A DNA stretch of 22,407 nucleotides from the IMG/VR virus record IMGVR_UViG_3300025107_000016, positions 1 to 22,407 of that record. One strand, 5' to 3'. Below are positions 1-6,450 of this stretch, piece after piece (the first letter of the stretch is position 1; every line of letters starts with the position of its first letter). Under the pieces are notes generated by a model. It made no database searches and was not told the DNA's origin. It saw only the letters and a program-made list of their open reading frames with translations. The DNA comes from a virus. A program made the translations under genes and the position numbers.

Positions 1-1014
1 TGGGCCGATCAGTGAGGTGCCAGCTGGCCACGCGCCTGCGGCTTTTGGGCCGTACAGCATATTGCTGGCCGTGTTGATGTAGAAGTTGCCATCGATGCCG
101 GCACCTGCCACTGGAGCGACTGCGCCGTACAGAATGGTATTGCCGTTGGTTCCCGCAGCGCCGGTTGCACCCGTTGCGCCGGTTGGTCCCTGTACACCTT
201 GAGCGCCCTGCGCACCGGCAGCACCAGTCGCGCCCGCCGGGCCAATCAGTGAGGTTCCAGCTGGCCACGCGCCTGCGGCTTTTGGGCCGTACAGCGTATT
301 GCTGGCCGTGTTGATGTAGAAGTTGCCATCGATGCCGGTTCCGGCAGCGGGAGCGACCGCGCCATAAAGGATCGTATTACCGTTGGTTCCCGCCGCGCCC
401 GTTGCGCCGACATTACCTTGAACGCCCTGTACACCTTGCGCACCAGCAGCACCAGTCGCGCCCGCTGGGCCGATCAGTGAGGTGCCAGCTGGCCACGCGC
501 CTGCGGCTTTTGGGCCGTACAGCATATTGCTGGCCGTGTTGATGTAGAAGTTGCCATCGATGCCCTCTGTCGTCGGGATGGCCGGGCCGTACAGGACGGT
601 GTTGCCATCTACTACATTTGCGGCTGCGGCAAGCAAGTCATTTGCAGCCGTAAGCATATCGATCGCAGCATCAATAGCCAGTTGACCGTCCGGCTTCCCA
701 GAATACGCCGGCATGTTGACAATATTTTCTAGGTTGCAGGCCGCATTCGGCACGGTGCCTGTCAGCGACAATGCCTTACCACTCGATGAAACGATCTTGA
801 AAATATATTGGCTACCCTGTGTACCCAATTGATTCGGGAACAAATTAAGCACAGCGATGCCGCTAGCATTAGTTGTGGCAACCACCTGATTCGGCACGAC
901 GAAACCACCATAGACTTCATCGCGCGTTAGGATGGCGCTGATCTTTGCACCAGCTAATACGCTGCCGTTCTGGTCGGCGATTGTGACGGTTACCGGTACG
1001 GTAGGAATAGTCAT
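1..1014 (-). CDS. Tail fibre protein, N-terminal part, collagen-like repeats (runs off left edge)
   Basis: Starts at the ATG whose A is base 1014 and stays open to base 1 (338 codons, no stop), so it is 3'-truncated by the window. A Shine-Dalgarno TAGGAGT lies 9 nt upstream, 11 nt after the gp48 stop. Residues 1 to about 100 look like a beta-sandwich/carboxypeptidase-regulatory-like domain (VTVTIADQNGSVLAGAKISA...). This is followed by an Ala-rich helical linker and then repeating modules, each with a DGNFYINTASN(M/T)LYGPKAAG stretch and a run of Gly-X-Y triplets such as GPAGATGAAGAQGVQG. Its position after gp47-gp48 matches the Mu tail fibre gene (S). It would trimerise on the baseplate and bind the host surface; the receptor-binding tip and any fibre chaperone lie outside the window. 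Fibre identity is firm from position and sequence style; the receptor cannot be predicted. Confidence 0.87.
   Translation of the reverse strand, partial: MTIPTVPVTVTIADQNGSVLAGAKISAILTRDEVYGGFVVPNQVVATTNASGIAVLNLFPNQLGTQGSQYIFKIVSSSGKALSLTGTVPNAACNLENIVNMPAYSGKPDGQLAIDAAIDMLTAANDLLAAAANVVDGNTVLYGPAIPTTEGIDGNFYINTASNMLYGPKAAGAWPAGTSLIGPAGATGAAGAQGVQGVQGNVGATGAAGTNGNTILYGAVAPAAGTGIDGNFYINTASNTLYGPKAAGAWPAGTSLIGPAGATGAAGAQGAQGVQGPTGATGATGAAGTNGNTILYGAVAPVAGAGIDGNFYINTASNMLYGPKAAGAWPAGTSLIGP
12..563 (-). repeat. Tandem repeats in the tail fibre gene (about 237 and 228 nt periods)
   Basis: A stretch of about 87 nt (plus strand beginning GTGAGGT(G/T)CCAGCTGGCC) recurs at about 12, 249 and 477 with only a few differences. 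The spacings are 237 and 228 nt, multiples of 3, and the 9-nt difference is three codons, i.e. one Gly-X-Y triplet. Between copies lie the collagen-like Gly-X-Y run and a TNGNTILYGAVAP segment. The array probably continues beyond the left edge. Such repeats can expand or shrink by recombination and change fibre length. Confidence 0.85.
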
Positions 1015-1025
1015 CTAGGCGACTC

Positions 1026-1598
1026 CTAATTCATCAGCACAGTGGTATGTGCGGGTTTGAGCTTATTTAGGCGGCATTGGAGTTCGGACGAATGCCAAGA
1101 TCTCAGTGGGCTATTGCATGGATCACCGCAGCGCATCTCATAGACAGTCAAGGTATTATCTACATTGACGCGCCATACAAAACGCCATTCTTCGCCGTAC
1201 ACGGCACTACCGCACGGATCGCCGCAGCTCATCGGGCGGAATTCGGTGATTGAGGCGCTGGCATAGCCTAGGTTGGCAGCCATATCGAGATAGAACTGAC
1301 GGCTCTGACCGCGCACCTTGCGCAGTTTTTCCAGCACGCGTGCGCGACGCTGTGAGACTGTCACTAGCGCAGTGCCCGCACAACTATCCGGCAGGCCAAG
1401 CACTCGCTCCCAGTCAGCCAACAGCTCGCTGGTCAAACGTGGGTCGGATTCATCTATCAAACGGTCAGCTGATACCTGCGCGGTATCCAGCGCAGCGCCA
1501 TCAGCTGACAATTCAACAGACACCACTGGCGCATTCGGGTCATAAGCGAGCGGTGGAAGCAAGCGTTTGAGTAGATCGGCAGAGATCATCGCGCTCAT
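1026..1598 (-). CDS. Baseplate protein gp48-like (YmfQ/DUF2313 family)
   Basis: A 190-residue protein of the DUF2313/YmfQ family, the Mu gp48 homologue, thought to help attach tail fibres to the baseplate. Family features visible are the N-terminal LLKRLLPPLAYDP, the ADRLIDESDPRLTSELLADWERVLGLP stretch and the RVLEKLRKVRGQSRQFYLDMAANLGY segment. The C-terminal half carries two copies of a Cys-Gly-Asp-Pro-Cys motif about 30 residues apart. The start overlaps the gp47 stop as ATGA, indicating translational coupling, and the fibre gene follows after 11 nt. Length is normal for the family. Confidence 0.9.
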   Translation of the reverse strand: MSAMISADLLKRLLPPLAYDPNAPVVSVELSADGAALDTAQVSADRLIDESDPRLTSELLADWERVLGLPDSCAGTALVTVSQRRARVLEKLRKVRGQSRQFYLDMAANLGYASASITEFRPMSCGDPCGSAVYGEEWRFVWRVNVDNTLTVYEMRCGDPCNSPLRSWHSSELQCRLNKLKPAHTTVLMN

Positions 1599-2650
1599 GT
1601 CAGTGTCACCGTTCCCAGTATGGCAAGCTCGCTGTGCGTCGCATCAACCAGCGCAACGACATTGGCGGCAGGGACGGTCAAATTGACATCCACCACGCCA
1701 GTTACACCCATCATCAGACTCACAAGACGCGCACGCGGAACAGGATCACCTACGTGAAGAGTGGCAAACCATGCCGCCATCAACGAATTAATACGCGCAG
1801 TGGCATCTACCAAGGTCGTGCCAGACAGCGTTAAACTCGCTGCAACATCAACGGTTATTAACGTCGGAGCCATCACCAGTAGATCAACACAAGGTGGAGA
1901 TTGCTTAGTAAGATAGCTCGTCACATCTGCGATTAATTGAGCAGACGGCAAACCGCCTGCCGCCTCAATTACTACATCCACAGCATTGATTGCACGGCGT
2001 TGCGCAAACACATAGGCATCCGTCACACCTGGAACTTCCATCGCCCAGGAAAAATAATCATGCTGTGCCCCACCCATCGGCGGCATGCGCATGTCATACA
2101 ACACACGCGTCAACAAATCGGCATCGCTCTCTGCATCAGCGCCGCCGGTCATGCTGAGGATACTGGCTGCCGATTGCACACCGGTAGGCGACGCGCTCAA
2201 AGTCAGCGCGGCAGCAGCCAGCTGATTTCCAGACAATCCAGCCACCGATGCCTGGGCGGCAATATCTACCGTGCCGCCCACACCGATCACACCCGCCGCA
2301 CTGGTGAGATACGCCACACCGCTGGTCGTCTTAGCTTCAGTTCCGATTGCGATCGCACTACTGGCCACGCCGGAAAACCGAATCGTGCCCGTGGCCACAG
2401 CAGCCGATTTACGAGCGATGTTTCGCAGGCTGGCATGGCGTTCGAGGTAATCGCTATCCGCCGTATCCGGAAAGAGCTGACGGACGACCCATTGCTGATG
2501 CTGATACAAGCCTTCGACGGCTGAGGCGGTGGCGTTTGCGCGCATGGCAAAATCCGAATCATCGCCCACATAGGCATCAGGCCGCTGGTTAGCGATGTCG
2601 CGCAAAATATTGGTGCGAATCTGGCGGTAATCTGGTGTGGTAAAAGGCAC
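1595..2650 (-). CDS. Baseplate J-like protein (Mu gp47)
   Basis: A 351-residue protein of the baseplate J/gp47 family, a wedge component of contractile-tail baseplates. Family signatures are the N-terminal MPFTTPDYRQIRTNILRDI, the Ala/Gly-rich domain with TGTIRFSG and the GGADAESDADLLTRVLYDMRMPPMGGAQHDY stretch (about residues 169-199). That last motif is highly typical of gp47. The start is a GTG at 2650 with GGAG 9 nt upstream, one base after the gp46 stop. Its stop overlaps the gp48 start. No oddities are seen, and length matches Mu gp47. Confidence 0.93.
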   Translation of the reverse strand: MPFTTPDYRQIRTNILRDIANQRPDAYVGDDSDFAMRANATASAVEGLYQHQQWVVRQLFPDTADSDYLERHASLRNIARKSAAVATGTIRFSGVASSAIAIGTEAKTTSGVAYLTSAAGVIGVGGTVDIAAQASVAGLSGNQLAAAALTLSASPTGVQSAASILSMTGGADAESDADLLTRVLYDMRMPPMGGAQHDYFSWAMEVPGVTDAYVFAQRRAINAVDVVIEAAGGLPSAQLIADVTSYLTKQSPPCVDLLVMAPTLITVDVAASLTLSGTTLVDATARINSLMAAWFATLHVGDPVPRARLVSLMMGVTGVVDVNLTVPAANVVALVDATHSELAILGTVTLT

Positions 2651-2651
2651 G

Positions 2652-3020
2652 TTAAATCACTCCGACAGGGTGTTGAAAAGTTAACGTCTGGCCATTCGCC
2701 GCCAGCGCCTTGATCAACAGATTAAGACGGCCTGCAGCACGCTCGGTGGATACGGTGATACTGGTAGCGCGACCATCAGCGACACAGGGCGCCAGCGCAG
2801 CTTCAGCATATTGTTTGGCGAGGATAGCGACCCGCGCGACATCCTTCTCGCGCTTCAACTCATGAAGGCGACTGCCGATGGTTTTTTCCGCCCAGTAACT
2901 ACCCAGCGGAATAGACAGACGCAGGTAGCACGCATTGGCCAGGCCGCCTGCCGGATCACGCTCGGCAGCGCCTTGCAACAGCACATAGTCTTTACTTGTC
3001 GGGTCTATCAAGGTATCCAT
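2652..3020 (-). CDS. Baseplate protein gp46-like
   Basis: A 122-residue protein of the phage GP46 family (Mu gp46 type; similar in role to the T4 gp25-type wedge protein). It has the family-like opening MDTLIDPTSKDYVL, a central IPLGSYWAEKTIGSRLHELKREK segment and a C-terminal beta-rich part ending QTLTFQHPVGVI. It lies between gp45 and gp47 as in Mu. There is no Shine-Dalgarno sequence upstream of the ATG at 3020. Instead the 79-nt gap to gp45 holds two inverted repeats (see 3022-3071), so its translation or expression may be controlled differently from that of its neighbours. Confidence 0.87.
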   Translation of the reverse strand: MDTLIDPTSKDYVLLQGAAERDPAGGLANACYLRLSIPLGSYWAEKTIGSRLHELKREKDVARVAILAKQYAEAALAPCVADGRATSITVSTERAAGRLNLLIKALAANGQTLTFQHPVGVI

Positions 3021-3021
3021 G

Positions 3022-3071
3022 CCGCGAGGTTACGCGCGCGCGGATGGTCAGTTAAGACGGAACAGGTTCCG
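3022..3071. promoter_or_regulatory. Paired inverted repeats upstream of gp46, with palindrome CGGAACAGGTTCCG
   Basis: Two inverted repeats lie in the 79-nt gap. The proximal one, CCGCG...CGCGG (3022-3026 and 3039-3043), sits 2 nt before the gp46 ATG. The distal one is CGGAACAGGTTCCG at 3058-3071, preceded by GTTAAGA at 3051-3057. The 21-nt block 3051-3071 recurs at 14819-14839 with one mismatch. The dyad centre has only 2 nt, so a DNA-binding dimer site is as likely as an RNA hairpin. Function unknown. Confidence 0.5.
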
Positions 3072-3099
3072 CCATTCAAACATTGCGGGTTTTGATGGA

Positions 3100-3657
3100 T
3101 TACATCTGCTGAGTCGGCGGGCTGACGCTGCCGCCTTGAGGGTCGTTTTGCGTATGGCCGTTGTAGGTGGTGCGCATCCCGGCCATGCTCTTGTTGCCGT
3201 GGTCGCTAATATCAGCCTGAGCAACAATGCTGCCCGCCACGTTAAGATCGCCGCTCATGTTAACAGTCGGCGTGGTGATATCCACAGCCAGCGCCGATAC
3301 CACCTTCATGCGCCGATCTTTCGACAGGATAACGTGATCACCCCATTGGTTATAGATCGCCGCCTCGCCACTGGCCAGCCCCTTGAGGCGTAGCGTGCCG
3401 TGCTCGGTAGCGATGACGATGCCGTGTGCAGTCTGACCACCGACCGGCAAGATGATCGCCATCGTGCCGGCAGGCGGATTGCTGGTAAAACCAAACTGCT
3501 GAAATAACTCGGCATCCTGCAACTGCTCGCCACTCATACCATCCAGCTGTACCAACTGCACCGCGCTGGCAGATTTCACCAGTGTCAGCACCCCCCTAAA
3601 GGTGAGGCGGATGCCGCTTAAGGCGCGGCGAATACGGGCATCTATCGTCTTGATCAT
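3100..3657 (-). CDS. Baseplate spike protein (Mu gp45-like)
   Basis: A 185-residue homologue of the Mu central spike protein gp45, a trimer that pierces the outer membrane. An OB-fold-like N-terminal part (about residues 20-100, LVQLDGMSGEQL...FGFTSNPPAGTMAIILPVGG) is typical. It is followed by a beta-helix-like region (TPTVNMSGDLNVAGSIVAQADISDHG) and a tip YNGHTQNDPQGG. In Mu gp45 a His-X-His at the tip binds iron in the trimer. Here the second His is Gln (HTQ), which may alter metal binding. The start overlaps the gp44 stop as ATGA. The C-terminus PPTQQM is usual for this group as I remember it. Confidence 0.9.
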   Translation of the reverse strand: MIKTIDARIRRALSGIRLTFRGVLTLVKSASAVQLVQLDGMSGEQLQDAELFQQFGFTSNPPAGTMAIILPVGGQTAHGIVIATEHGTLRLKGLASGEAAIYNQWGDHVILSKDRRMKVVSALAVDITTPTVNMSGDLNVAGSIVAQADISDHGNKSMAGMRTTYNGHTQNDPQGGSVSPPTQQM

Positions 3658-4772
3658 GTTGCGCTTGGAAAAACTTGGATTTGCGCAGGCGCACTGTTTT
3701 TACCGCGCCGGTGCTTACGTTTGTGCGGATGCGCATCCAGCGCCCAGACGCCATCTTCCTTGAGCGTCAGCGTGGTACGCGTGCCGTCGCTACGTGAGCG
3801 GGTGAACTTACGCGCCATCAGGAAATAAATATCAGCTACTCCGTGCGGTTCTGAAACGACATAGATACGCTGGCCGGGGGTCCACAACAGGCCAACTCCT
3901 ACGCCATCGGTGCTACCGATGCGATGGCCCTGAACCGTAGCCGTCAGCGTCAGCCCCTTCAGACGACTATCCGAGATCAGCTTGCGTGCGCGCTTGCGGC
4001 AGATGTCGGTATTATCAGCTTCGTGGTCGCTGACAATCTTCGGACGATACCAGCTGATGCCGATATCTTTTTCAGAGGCGCGCAGCGCGTGTTTTCCCGG
4101 CTCAGTTTCCGTACCGTGTGCCTGGCCAAGCACCGTCACCTGCGAATAACGCTCGGCAACCGAATCAGTCTTGTCCAGGCTGATTACGTTGTTGCCTTGG
4201 CCATCCCGGCGTAGCACCAGCGTGGCCACCACAGGCAGGCTGTAGTCAGGCCCTCCGACCACCAGCGTGCCGTCAGGCTCGAACCACGGCCACAGGCCAT
4301 TGGCTTCGGCAGCATGCGAAAGCACATCCCATGCGCTGTCGCCAGGCTCGATGTTGATTTTTTCGCGCGTACTGGTCGCTTCAGCATCGATGCGGATTTT
4401 AGTGATGCCCATCGGGCGAACCACCTTGGCGATGATCTCATCCAGACTGGCCATGCGCGCGGTAAAGATCGGCGCGGAACAGTCCAGCAGCACGGCAGCA
4501 CCATCGCGACCTGACAGCGTCAGGGTATGCGACGCTTTACTAACCTGATGGCTGACCTCATCGATGCGCCCGGTCATCACCGTATCGCCGCCGACCTTGA
4601 CCACCACCGGCGCACCGGCAACCACGTCGGGCGGCATCTGCCCGCCAGACATCCCGAGCGTGACATGCCATGCATCGGCGGGGGTGAGCAGATCAGAATC
4701 GACTTCATAGCTGGACCAGTCGCCGTGCGCTTTTCCGCCGATCAACAGTTCGACATTATCAATCGCAGGCAT
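3654..4772 (-). CDS. Baseplate hub protein (Mu gp44, P-like)
   Basis: Homologue of Mu gp44 (gpP), the trimeric hub like T4 gp27, which joins the spike to the tail tube. From the ATG at 4772 the protein is 372 residues and begins MPAIDNVELLIGGKAHGDWSSYEVDSDLLTPADAWHVTL in pieces typical of the family. Later segments IDEVSHQVSKASHTLTLSGRD and AERYSQVTVLGQAHG fit too. An upstream ATG at 4820 is in frame but would add 16 atypical residues encoded inside the preceding small gene, so I prefer 4772. No clear Shine-Dalgarno site is present, but the gene overlaps the upstream small gene by 14 nt and may be coupled to it. The C-terminus is Lys/Arg/His-rich (HKRKHRRGKNS). Confidence 0.9.
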   Translation of the reverse strand: MPAIDNVELLIGGKAHGDWSSYEVDSDLLTPADAWHVTLGMSGGQMPPDVVAGAPVVVKVGGDTVMTGRIDEVSHQVSKASHTLTLSGRDGAAVLLDCSAPIFTARMASLDEIIAKVVRPMGITKIRIDAEATSTREKINIEPGDSAWDVLSHAAEANGLWPWFEPDGTLVVGGPDYSLPVVATLVLRRDGQGNNVISLDKTDSVAERYSQVTVLGQAHGTETEPGKHALRASEKDIGISWYRPKIVSDHEADNTDICRKRARKLISDSRLKGLTLTATVQGHRIGSTDGVGVGLLWTPGQRIYVVSEPHGVADIYFLMARKFTRSRSDGTRTTLTLKEDGVWALDAHPHKRKHRRGKNSAPAQIQVFPSAT

Positions 4773-4920
4773 GGTCAATGACTTTAATGATGACGGGTTG
4801 ATTCGGAATAAGCCACTCAACAGCCTTCATTCCAACCATAACCAGCGCACCGATCAGGATGATAGACGCCAGTCTTAATGTCAGATTCAGAACAGGATGT
4901 GCCTTGATTTTATTTAGCAT
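4759..4920 (-). CDS. Small single-pass membrane protein, unknown function
   Basis: A 53-residue frame from ATG 4920 (an alternative ATG in frame is at 4932). It has a basic N-terminus (MLNKIKAHP), one clear hydrophobic helix at about residues 13-33 (LRLASIILIGALVMVGMKAV) and a short C-terminal tail with one Cys (VIDHACD). The charge bias predicts N-terminus in the cytoplasm and C-terminus in the periplasm. It starts 1 nt after the stop of the upstream small membrane gene and overlaps gp44 by 14 nt, so it is embedded in the operon. I do not recognise a family. Phage Mu has no genes here between 43 and 44. A role in exclusion of other phages, or in the envelope, is possible but unproven. Confidence 0.6.
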   Translation of the reverse strand: MLNKIKAHPVLNLTLRLASIILIGALVMVGMKAVEWLIPNQPVIIKVIDHACD

Positions 4921-4921
4921 A

Positions 4922-5131
4922 TTACTCTGCATCTCTAGCAGAACTGTCAGTCTTGCGTTCATTGAGCCAGGTGCGGTACTCCATAAAAACCTTCCACCCG
5001 CCAAACGAATTCAACAAAGCATGCTGCGCCCGATTACTCAAAAGAGAAACCCAAATTGCGGTCGCAGCTATAGCGCCGCCCGCAGCCAAACACATAATGA
5101 TGTAACCAATACACATTGCCACTATATTCAT
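4922..5131 (-). CDS. Small membrane protein with SFGGWKVFMEYRTWL tail, unknown function
   Basis: A 69-residue frame from the ATG at 5131, which has AGGT 6 nt upstream; in-frame ATGs at 5146 and 5152 would overlap the gp43 stop. A hydrophobic segment spans about residues 3-30 (IVAMCIGYIIMCLAAGGAIAATAIWVSLL in part). After it comes a basic, aromatic cytosolic-type tail with NSFGGWKVFMEYRTWLNERK. The positive-inside rule puts the C-terminus in the cytoplasm, the opposite of its downstream partner. The spacing to gp43 (4 nt) and to the next small gene (1 nt) argues for a real, co-translated gene. I cannot assign a function. Confidence 0.62.
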   Translation of the reverse strand: MNIVAMCIGYIIMCLAAGGAIAATAIWVSLLSNRAQHALLNSFGGWKVFMEYRTWLNERKTDSSARDAE

Positions 5132-5135
5132 TGAA

Positions 5136-6383
5136 TTACCTGGCATAGCCACTCACCACCTCTCCTTGACGCACGAACGGGCTGCGTGCGCCATTCAGAC
5201 GATACAGCTCAGTCGCCCGCGTGTGATCGCCGTACCACAGATGCGCCAGCAGGCGGAAATTGCCATCTGCCTCTGCTGTGCGCTGTATAAGTGGCGGACG
5301 CGTGACAATGATCGCCCGCGCCGCCTCCTGAACCGCCAACCCTTGGTCTTTCAGCGGTTCTGTTATCGTGCGCCCCTGCTCAACGCCATAGATCGCCCGT
5401 ACCTGCACGATGGCAGCCTCGATCGCAGTGCGTGCCGTATTAGCGATCGCTTCGATCTGCACTGGTGAGAGGGTGGGCGTGGCTGCCTCGACCGCCAACA
5501 ACACGCCAGCTGCATCGGCCAACCCTGATGCGGTATTGACCTGCATCGTCGCGGCCGCAGCGGCGATGCCTTGCGCCTCGCTCGGTGTGTTGCTGTAGGA
5601 AATAGGGGCAGGCACAACTGAAGAGGGAGTGCTGAAGATAGAAAAGGCGTTCAGATCGCTTTGAATGCTCGCCCAGTCGGCCACCAGCTGATCACCAAAC
5701 TGTCGCACATCGAGGATGCCGCCAACCAGTGCGGAAATATCATTTCCCCAGGCGCGAGGGTAAGCCAGCACATCCAGACCAGAGAGCACCACACCCGCCT
5801 GCTTACTGATCGCCAGCAACGGCCCGGTCAGTGCGGTGCGCAAGGCATCCAGTGCAGCCAATGGATTGCGCATCCGATCCACCACAGCCCCCATGTTTTC
5901 GGTGGCGGCCGCTGTGGCAGCCGTGCCGTGCTGAGCAATAGCCTCAGCCTTTTGCACAGCCAGCTCGCGAATAAAGAAAGGGGCAGCAGGGGTGGATTCA
6001 ACAAACTCGATCTCGACCTGAGCCTCGTCAACGGCCTCAGCATCATGTGCGATGCGATAGGTCGCCACCTGGCAGAACATCATCCCGAAAACAGGATGCT
6101 GCAACCAGCCGCCGAGGGGCGAGGTCTCATCCGGTATCGCATCAATCTTTACACCGTCCAGTGCGGCGATAAAGGTTTGCAATCGGCTTTCATAATCGAT
6201 GCCGTAGAACACGGCGCGAATAGACACATGCCGCGCCTGTGTGCCCATATCCTCGACATCGGCACCGGCGACATAAGGGTAATCGTGTTCGACCAGTGCG
6301 TGCTGAACCGCATCGCTAGTGCCGACGCAATCAAACGTCACACCGCGAAAGGTCGCATCAAGTAGGGTATCGTTCCAGGCCAT
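5136..6383 (-). CDS. DNA circularisation / tail protein N (Mu gp43-like)
   Basis: A 415-residue member of the DNA_circ_N family (Mu gpN, gp43). In Mu this protein is injected or needed for circularisation and is also a tail/baseplate part lying between tape measure and hub. The N-terminal about 90 residues are diagnostic (MAWNDTLLDATFRGVTFDCV, then HDYPYVAGADVEDMG and VFYGIDYESRLQTFIAALD). The middle is Ala-rich and helical. The C-terminus (LLAHLWYGDHTRATELYRLNG...GEVVSGYA) resembles a LysM-like tail-protein tail seen in this family. No Shine-Dalgarno site precedes the ATG; inverted repeats do (6384-6450). Length is slightly below Mu gp43. Confidence 0.9.
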   Translation of the reverse strand: MAWNDTLLDATFRGVTFDCVGTSDAVQHALVEHDYPYVAGADVEDMGTQARHVSIRAVFYGIDYESRLQTFIAALDGVKIDAIPDETSPLGGWLQHPVFGMMFCQVATYRIAHDAEAVDEAQVEIEFVESTPAAPFFIRELAVQKAEAIAQHGTAATAAATENMGAVVDRMRNPLAALDALRTALTGPLLAISKQAGVVLSGLDVLAYPRAWGNDISALVGGILDVRQFGDQLVADWASIQSDLNAFSIFSTPSSVVPAPISYSNTPSEAQGIAAAAATMQVNTASGLADAAGVLLAVEAATPTLSPVQIEAIANTARTAIEAAIVQVRAIYGVEQGRTITEPLKDQGLAVQEAARAIIVTRPPLIQRTAEADGNFRLLAHLWYGDHTRATELYRLNGARSPFVRQGEVVSGYAR

Positions 6384-6450
6384 GCGCGCAGCTTACGCGC
6401 AAGGGGGAAGCGCTTCCGCTAGGAAGATGTTCCGTAGCTGCTAACTACGG
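6384..6450. promoter_or_regulatory. Cluster of four inverted repeats between tape measure and gp43
   Basis: The 57-nt gap and the tape-measure stop hold GCGCG/CGCGC (6384-6388 and 6396-6400) directly before the gp43 ATG, the perfect 12-nt palindrome GGAAGCGCTTCC (6406-6417), GGAA-GATG-TTCC (6422-6433) and CCGTAG/CTACGG (6432-6437 and 6445-6450). The last has the tape-measure stop codon in its loop. No T-run follows any of them, so a standard rho-independent terminator is unlikely. The arrangement resembles that before gp46. Confidence 0.5.

Noticed and set aside
9-452. Two short minus-strand frames with repeated Arg/Gln-rich products
   Set aside because: They are out-of-frame readings of the tail fibre repeats; the true fibre frame is open across the whole region and has clear collagen-like triplets.
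12-563. CRISPR-like regular repeats
   Set aside because: The repeats are about 87 nt or more, with spacings that are multiples of three, and they encode in-frame fibre modules, not 23-47 nt repeats with unique spacers.
5661-6365. Plus-strand open frame of about 234 codons opposite gp43
   Set aside because: Shadow of the DNA circularisation gene; His/Arg-rich with no recognisable domain.
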